From: Bacteroidia bacterium
GTDB taxonomy: Bacteria > Bacteroidota > Bacteroidia > Flavobacteriales > Flavobacteriaceae
Assembly: GCA_030429325.1 (NCBI GenBank)
Contig: JAUICT010000044.1
Location: forward strand, 1 to 10,025
Reading direction: 5' to 3'
Length of the DNA stretch: 10,025 bases
Shown here: positions 8,101 through 10,025 of the stretch, in pieces
Layout: each line of letters begins with the position of its first letter
How positions within the stretch are numbered: position 1 is the first letter of the stretch
The notes under the pieces: generated by a model
What the model was told of the DNA's origin: nothing
What the model saw: the letters and a program-made list of their open reading frames with translations, nothing else
Databases searched by the model: none
Made by a program: the position numbers and the translations under genes

Positions 8101-8194
8101 TTGAAGCAAAGGTTTGCCCCTTGGCAGGTAGCTTCGTTAACAATAGTAGAATGAGAAATAAGTAACAATTTCTAAAAAGTACCGATTTATTCAT
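4916..8194 (-). CDS. Secreted multi-domain Ig-like adhesin with gliding-motility-associated (type B T9SS) C-terminal domain
   Basis: The 1092-residue protein starts with a signal peptide (about 1-27, core YLFLILLLLT). It then has two related N-terminal beta domains (about 34-200 and 205-368), each with a DG(N/D)xxT motif and a similar C-terminal half. An Ig-like domain follows (370-455; SICTGNSV, WYDSETGG, TYYVAA), then another (460-560; ICSSNDV, SWYFDANATN). Next come a bacterial Ig-like module (about 568-660; GDDVTLSINGQTYSG), two CAS-NPT modules (673-814), two near-identical 87-residue PKD-like repeats (819-990), and a CHU_C/TIGR04131 C-terminal domain (about 1005-1092; NEFTPNNDGYNDFFEI, IQIFNRNGNKVF, LPSGTYYYVI). 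The C-terminal domain is the known type B signal for T9SS export. Paired cysteines recur per Ig unit, which fits disulfide-stabilised extracellular domains. It leads the SprF-like and PorE-like genes and probably acts as a surface adhesin; its ligand is unknown. It is far shorter than SprB (over 6000 residues). Confidence 0.92.
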   Translation of the reverse strand: MNKSVLFRNCYLFLILLLLTKLPAKGQTFASTIVSEDEVDLSANAIDGNLTTNAGVRASTGILLGVGDYSGYLEMEFPSTLNPNTSSYVKLETEDDLLPYLLGGSLGGLLSDIAGAILIGNQEFTVTAKNGGATVLEESSGSVNAFTTDQLKVVTNVNGDYFMAITPDVQYNRIRMTNQIGALVGLNNIRTLDIFGAYHNQGLASCGLPTYTSFTGTGLTLDLLDFGGAGVTNPHLILDGDMDTFSDLSLGILGIAASIEQTTYFDTPSNSDESYYITMAINPSLLQAGVANSIEIIAQNGSETPFYTENLSSLLNLDLLNLLQSGQKATIPIAPGDEATRITVRLTSLLNVGLEQNLLLYDIYRAPALPVLDSDSEDVSICTGNSVDLTATTTAGNELRWYDSETGGTLLNTVNSGEAYTTPVLNTTTTYYVAAAEPGCPEESPRVAVTVAVVDIPTAIDIDIIGDESPICSSNDVTLVPSSTINGTYSWYFDANATNEITDGLVQGPVTYSIDSNGILSITGLDEAGGPYNFYVRITEASAGCENAAGDLAQATVDIIDSANSITIDSTPIISLANLIDFFQGTPSYNITGTVNGDASVGDDVTLSINGQTYSGVLDANLDFDIVVDGTDLALDVDGLIEAYIGGALCTLTGEITVDLPELIVDDLLQVFCASDNPTLLDLDVSGSDIVFFDSLDATTALDFNTPLVDGSVYFAGILDIPISVLTRVGITVNLTDLLPPTTISLTQTLCASANPTILDIQVNESNVVFYDVLTGGLELSASTPLVDGGVYFGATRDSDGCESLVRIQITITLQDDQPITLTGQTDELCLEEEQYTYSTESGKQNYTWTVTGGTIVDGGTTTDDYATVVWNSLQNTSISVLYEDNTSCTPTQATELDVEVQDEQPITLTGQTDELCLEEEQYTYSTESGKQNYTWTITGGAIVDGGTTTDDYATVVWNNLQNTSISILYEDSTSCTPTEATVWDVEVQDCGEVMGEEFCLLVYNEFTPNNDGYNDFFEIECIENYSNSIQIFNRNGNKVFETMDYQNNWDGIANVNGIMGKGEHLPSGTYYYVINIPELNRNLVGWLQLAR
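5225..5740 (-). repeat. Two tandem 261-base repeats encoding 87-residue PKD-like domains
   Basis: Unit 1 covers 5480-5740 (residues 819-905) and unit 2 covers 5225-5479 (residues 906-990, ending as the C-terminal linker begins). Both start PITLTGQTDELCLEEEQYTY. The proteins differ at 8 of 85 positions, mostly conservatively apart from two near the end (E/V and L/W). Many third-codon positions differ, except in an identical 35-base patch (5400-5434 versus 5661-5695). Each unit has one cysteine near the start and one near SCTPT, probably a disulfide pair. Confidence 0.93.
5753..6181 (-). repeat. Two diverged tandem Ig-like units in the adhesin (CAS-NPT modules), protein-level repeat
   Basis: Residues 672-748 and 750-814 share the pattern (F/L)CAS(D/A)NPT(L/I)LD(L/I), then VVFYD or IVFFD, then TPLVDG(S/G)VYF, with a period of 78 residues. 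The second unit continues DSDGCES, giving a second cysteine; the first has lost this cysteine and reads through a hydrophobic ILDIPISVLTRV stretch. The relationship is visible in protein and is weak in DNA, so the duplication is older than the 261-base repeats. Confidence 0.7.
7091..8095 (-). repeat. Two diverged copies of an N-terminal adhesin domain with a DGxxxT motif, protein-level repeat
   Basis: Residues about 34-200 and 205-368 appear homologous. Each has an early DG motif (AIDGNLTT at 45-52; LILDGDMDT at 236-244), a Gly-rich strand, an AxNG turn (AKNGG, 128-132; AQNGS, 298-302), and a similar ending (RIRMTNQIGALVGLNNIRTL versus RITVRLTSLLNVGLEQNLLL). The DG-x-x-x-T pattern recalls discoidin-like binding domains, but that link is inference only. 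No close nucleotide identity remains. Confidence 0.55.
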
Positions 8195-8420
8195 ATTAAA
8201 AGCATTTTATATTTATATATAACATAAAAAAAATGCAAATATTTTGAATCGAAAGAAAATACTTACTTAAAAAGGAGGAAAATAGATTAAAATGTTGATT
8301 TTTAAAGGGCTACGGTGAATTGTCTTTTTGGAAAAATTTAGTGCTGAATTTATGATCTACATCAAAAAAAAGAGCCTGATATACTTTGTGGTCTGACACT
8401 TTTGTACCTAAATGAAATAG
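8195..8420. other. AT-rich spacer between the CAP lipoprotein gene and the adhesin gene
   Basis: This region should hold the adhesin cluster promoter and the end of the CAP transcript (both minus strand). The best minus-strand -7 candidate is AATATTTG (read 8243 to 8236), one mismatch from TAnnTTTG, with no TTG at proper spacing. A 7-base inverted repeat (GCATTTT 8202-8208, AAAATGC 8230-8236) would fold just before the start codon, but chance is likely at this base composition. A minus-strand run of T (about 8364-8371) follows the CAP gene without a convincing stem. No gene is seen. Confidence 0.5.
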
Positions 8421-8903
8421 TTACCTATAAAAAAGCTGTGTAAAATAGAGTATACCCTCATCATCAGATTTAATACTGACCGCGGTAAAGATATAATCCC
8501 CTTCCATGACTTTTTTATGGGTTGGGCTTTTGGACCAAGCTTCAACAACAGCCTCTGCTGAGACGTACCTACGCCCTAAGTTTTCAGCTACATGACTTGC
8601 ATCTGCTTCCATAGCCAGGTTGGATGCACGCTTGTCAAAGTCCTTATGCGTTATTTCTCCATCTTCTATCATAGTATTGGTATGGGTTGCGGCATGTGAA
8701 TACGCTATGGCGTTGAACTTCAAGGGAGTCAGGTTTTTTGAAAGGCGATATTCGTTTACAAGATGCAAAACCTGCATTTCAATTTCAGAAGCTTCATTGG
8801 CTACAAAAAGAGTTTCTTCTTCACTTATAGATGAGGTACTACAGGAGGTAAAAAATACTAGTAAAACGGTTAATGGAGCAATAGCAAATTTTATTCTTTT
8901 CAC
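8421..8903 (-). CDS. CAP-domain (SCP/PR1, YkwD-like) lipoprotein
   Basis: Starting from the GTG at 8903, the 160-residue product has a standard lipoprotein signal (KRIKF basic start, hydrophobic core, lipobox FTSC, Cys21), a short Ser/Glu-rich linker, and a CAP domain (about 45-160). Visible CAP features are LVNEYRLSKNLTPLKF (48-63), ITHKDFDKR (His86), AENLGRRY (Glu107), AWSKSPTHKKVMEGDYIFTAVSI (His129) and YFTQLFYR at the C-terminus. These give the conserved His/Glu/His cavity residues. Bacterial CAP proteins are secreted or surface proteins whose biochemical role is mostly unresolved. The frame is open to ATGs at 8951 and 8963, but those put 37-40 residues before the cysteine, too long for a lipoprotein signal. 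A perfect -7 box (8934-8927) also lies inside that extension, so GTG is preferred. It is separated from the adhesin by 226 bases and is probably its own transcript. Confidence 0.88.
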   Translation of the reverse strand: MKRIKFAIAPLTVLLVFFTSCSTSSISEEETLFVANEASEIEMQVLHLVNEYRLSKNLTPLKFNAIAYSHAATHTNTMIEDGEITHKDFDKRASNLAMEADASHVAENLGRRYVSAEAVVEAWSKSPTHKKVMEGDYIFTAVSIKSDDEGILYFTQLFYR

Positions 8904-8926
8904 AACTATTTTTTTAAAATCGAGTG

Positions 8927-8963
8927 CAAAAATAGCATGCGATTTCAGCATGGAAATCATCAA
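8927..8963 (-). promoter_or_regulatory. Candidate promoter of the CAP lipoprotein gene
   Basis: On the minus strand TATTTTTG (8934 to 8927) matches the Bacteroidota -7 consensus TAnnTTTG exactly. The nearest upstream TTG (8963 to 8961) is 26 bases away, a little longer than the usual 17-23. Transcription would start near 8921, leaving a short A-rich leader before the GTG at 8903. Confidence 0.45.
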
Positions 8964-9192
8964 AGCAATAGCTTTATACGAATGGGGGATAATATGCGAT
9001 GAAGTGTATGTTTTTCAGTTTTTGCCGTGTGGTATGACCAATAAAAACAACATCTCATCGATGAAACGTAATCAGCTGTAAATTGGATTTCCGCACTCTT
9101 TTCCATGCGAAATAATCATGGATTTGGGTTAATCAACAGGGGAATGCCAATGGAAGTGTGTTTTTATTGAAAAATGAAACAAAAAATAATCC

Positions 9193-9205
9193 AATGATTA
9201 TCATT
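9193..9205. promoter_or_regulatory. Perfect 13-base palindrome, possible Fur-like or other repressor operator
   Basis: AATGATTATCATT has 6-base arms around a central T. It is identical to the core 13 bases of the reverse complement of the classical Fur box (GATAATGATAATCATTATC), while the three flanking bases on each side do not match, giving 13 of 19. It lies 57 bases upstream of the nucleotidase ATG, directly before a weak -7 candidate (TAAATTTC, 9209-9216), a position suited to repression. The regulator is inferred, not shown. Confidence 0.35.
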
Positions 9206-9262
9206 CTGTAAATTTCTTTGGTTTGTTTTGGTTTTTGCCGTACTTCATCAAAAAAAATAATT

Positions 9263-9784
9263 ATGACCATTTTTGTGGATATGGATGAGGTTATCGCAGA
9301 TACCTACGGAGCGCATTTGGAATTGTACAACTTGGAGTTCAATGCTCAATTAAAACCGGAGGATTGTCAGGGTAAAGGTGTTAGGCAATGTGTGCCTGAG
9401 CAGCATAGACCTTTGGTGAAAGAGTATACAAGTCGTAATGGCTTTTTTAGAAACCTAAAAGTATTTCCAGATAGCCAAGAGGTTTTGCGGGAGTTGTGCA
9501 AGGATCATGAAGTATATATCGCCTCGGCTGCTATGGAATATCCTAATTCGTTGCGGGATAAATCGGATTGGTTGGATGAGCATTTTCCATTTATTCCTTG
9601 GCAGAAAAGAATTCTTTGTGGCGATAAATTTATATTGAAAGGTGATTTGCTCATAGATGACCATTATCGTAATCTTAAACCATTTGAGGGAAGAAAGATT
9701 ATGTTCACTTCACCACATAACATCGATGTCACCGAGTTTGAACGTGTGGATAATTGGAGGGAAATCGCAGACAAACTTTTGTAA
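9263..9784 (+). CDS. 5'(3')-deoxyribonucleotidase family protein (NT5C type, HAD superfamily)
   Basis: The 173-residue cytoplasmic protein has the HAD catalytic motifs. Motif I is FVDMDEVIADT (4-14), with nucleophile Asp6 and acid/base Asp8. Motif II is the Ser in YIASAAM (Ser88). A lysine of motif III lies in the WQKRILCGDK segment (113-122), and the motif IV metal-binding Asp pair is in LLIDDHYRNL (Asp132/Asp133). Length and the pattern NGFFRNLKVFPDSQEVLREL (59-78) fit the NT5C family (PF06941), which dephosphorylates deoxyribonucleoside 5'- or 3'-monophosphates with magnesium. The exact substrate cannot be read from sequence. The ATG at 9263 is preferred because it follows an A-rich leader (AAAAAAATAATT) and starts directly at the motif I strand; a frame-open ATG at 9218 would add 15 residues with no family resemblance. 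It is followed 8 bases later by a hydrolase gene, so the two probably share a transcript. Confidence 0.9.
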   Translation: MTIFVDMDEVIADTYGAHLELYNLEFNAQLKPEDCQGKGVRQCVPEQHRPLVKEYTSRNGFFRNLKVFPDSQEVLRELCKDHEVYIASAAMEYPNSLRDKSDWLDEHFPFIPWQKRILCGDKFILKGDLLIDDHYRNLKPFEGRKIMFTSPHNIDVTEFERVDNWREIADKLL

Positions 9785-9792
9785 ATTTGGGC

Positions 9793-10025
9793 ATGCGTTG
9801 GCCTCAAGTCTTTTTTTGGACACTCTCGGCAGGAGTTTTTTTACTGATGCAAAGCTGTGCGGCGCAATCCCATTTGGTTGAAGGTGAACTGCAAACCGTA
9901 ACCAAAGAGCAGTTGCAATATTATTTGTACTATCCAGAGAATTACTTTTCCAGTGATACCGAAAGATTTGGATTGTTGCTGTTTTTGCATGGAGGTGGGG
10001 AGTCTGGATTACCCTTTGAGGAGGT
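9793..10025 (+). CDS. Lipoprotein alpha/beta hydrolase (esterase/peptidase-like), 5' part only
   Basis: Only the first 77 residues are present; the gene runs off the right edge. It starts with a lipoprotein signal (hydrophobic 5-20, lipobox MQSC, Cys22), then a short linker and the first strands of an alpha/beta hydrolase: LQYYLYYPENY (41-51) and FGLLLFLHGGGESG (59-72). The HGGG motif forms the oxyanion hole in LpqC/PHB-depolymerase-like and predicted-peptidase (COG4099) hydrolases. The catalytic Ser, Asp and His would lie beyond the window, so activity cannot be judged. The ATG at 9793 is 8 bases after the nucleotidase stop and gives a normal signal peptide. The product would be anchored in the envelope, unlike its cytoplasmic neighbour, so the operon does not imply a shared pathway. 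Confidence 0.85.
   Translation, partial: MRWPQVFFWTLSAGVFLLMQSCAAQSHLVEGELQTVTKEQLQYYLYYPENYFSSDTERFGLLLFLHGGGESGLPFEE

Larger units (their letters stand above)
8904..9262. other. Divergent intergenic region between the CAP gene and the nucleotidase operon
   Basis: This stretch of about 360 bases carries a minus-strand -7 box near the CAP gene (8927-8934) and a perfect 13-base palindrome near the nucleotidase gene (9193-9205). The middle (about 8965-9190) is AT-rich and shows no convincing gene, RNA gene or repeat in either strand. Confidence 0.6.

Noticed and set aside
8202..8236. Regulatory hairpin in the adhesin leader
   Set aside because: It has seven-base AT-rich arms with a 21-base loop in very AT-rich DNA, so chance is a sufficient explanation.
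8360..8400. Rho-independent terminator after the CAP gene on the minus strand
   Set aside because: There is a T-run, but the sequence before it does not form a stable GC-rich stem.
9209..9216. TAAATTTC as the nucleotidase promoter -7 box
   Set aside because: It misses the conserved final G and no TTG lies 17-23 bases upstream, so it is too weak to call as a promoter.
9218..9262. Upstream ATG for the nucleotidase at 9218
   Set aside because: The 15 extra residues do not resemble the family and are encoded by the A/T-rich leader; motif I normally sits at the very N-terminus.

Overview
The window looks like chromosomal DNA from a member of the Flavobacteriaceae (Bacteroidota), probably a marine or environmental gliding-type species. 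The strongest signs are a secreted adhesin with a gliding-motility/type IX secretion (T9SS) C-terminal domain, followed by a PorP/SprF-family protein and a PorE-like OmpA protein. Other signs are the Bacteroidota-type -7 promoter motif (TAnnTTTG), A-rich leaders in place of strong Shine-Dalgarno sites, and many lipoproteins. No RNA genes, CRISPR arrays, insertion sequences or phage genes were recognised.

Layout. Positions 1-669 (minus) hold the N-terminal 223 residues of a class IV PLP aminotransferase with D-amino-acid-transaminase signatures. Divergently, 836-1972 (plus) encodes a lipoprotein formylglycine-generating enzyme (sulfatase activator) with both copper/catalytic cysteines. Converging on it from the right is a three-gene minus-strand cluster: a 1092-residue multi-Ig-domain adhesin (8194-4916), a PorP/SprF-like outer-membrane protein (4883-3957) and a TPR/beta-propeller/OmpA protein (3950-1998), with gaps of 32 and 6 bases. 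Next come a small CAP-domain lipoprotein (8903-8421, minus) and an intergenic region of about 360 bases with a perfect 13-base palindrome. The right end holds a plus-strand pair: a HAD-type 5'(3')-deoxyribonucleotidase (9263-9784) and the start of a lipoprotein alpha/beta hydrolase (9793 to the edge).

How the genes fit together. The adhesin, SprF-like and PorE-like genes form the familiar type B T9SS cargo module: the C-terminal domain targets the adhesin to the secretion system, the SprF-like protein is its probable dedicated partner at the outer membrane, and the PorE-like protein would tie that partner to peptidoglycan. The formylglycine-generating enzyme would activate sulfatases encoded elsewhere; none is in the window. 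The remaining genes look like independent housekeeping or envelope functions. I see no clearly new multi-gene system. The items most worth a second look are the adhesin's domain architecture, the intact enzyme beside a T9SS module whose core lipoproteins include catalytically dead relatives, and the palindrome.
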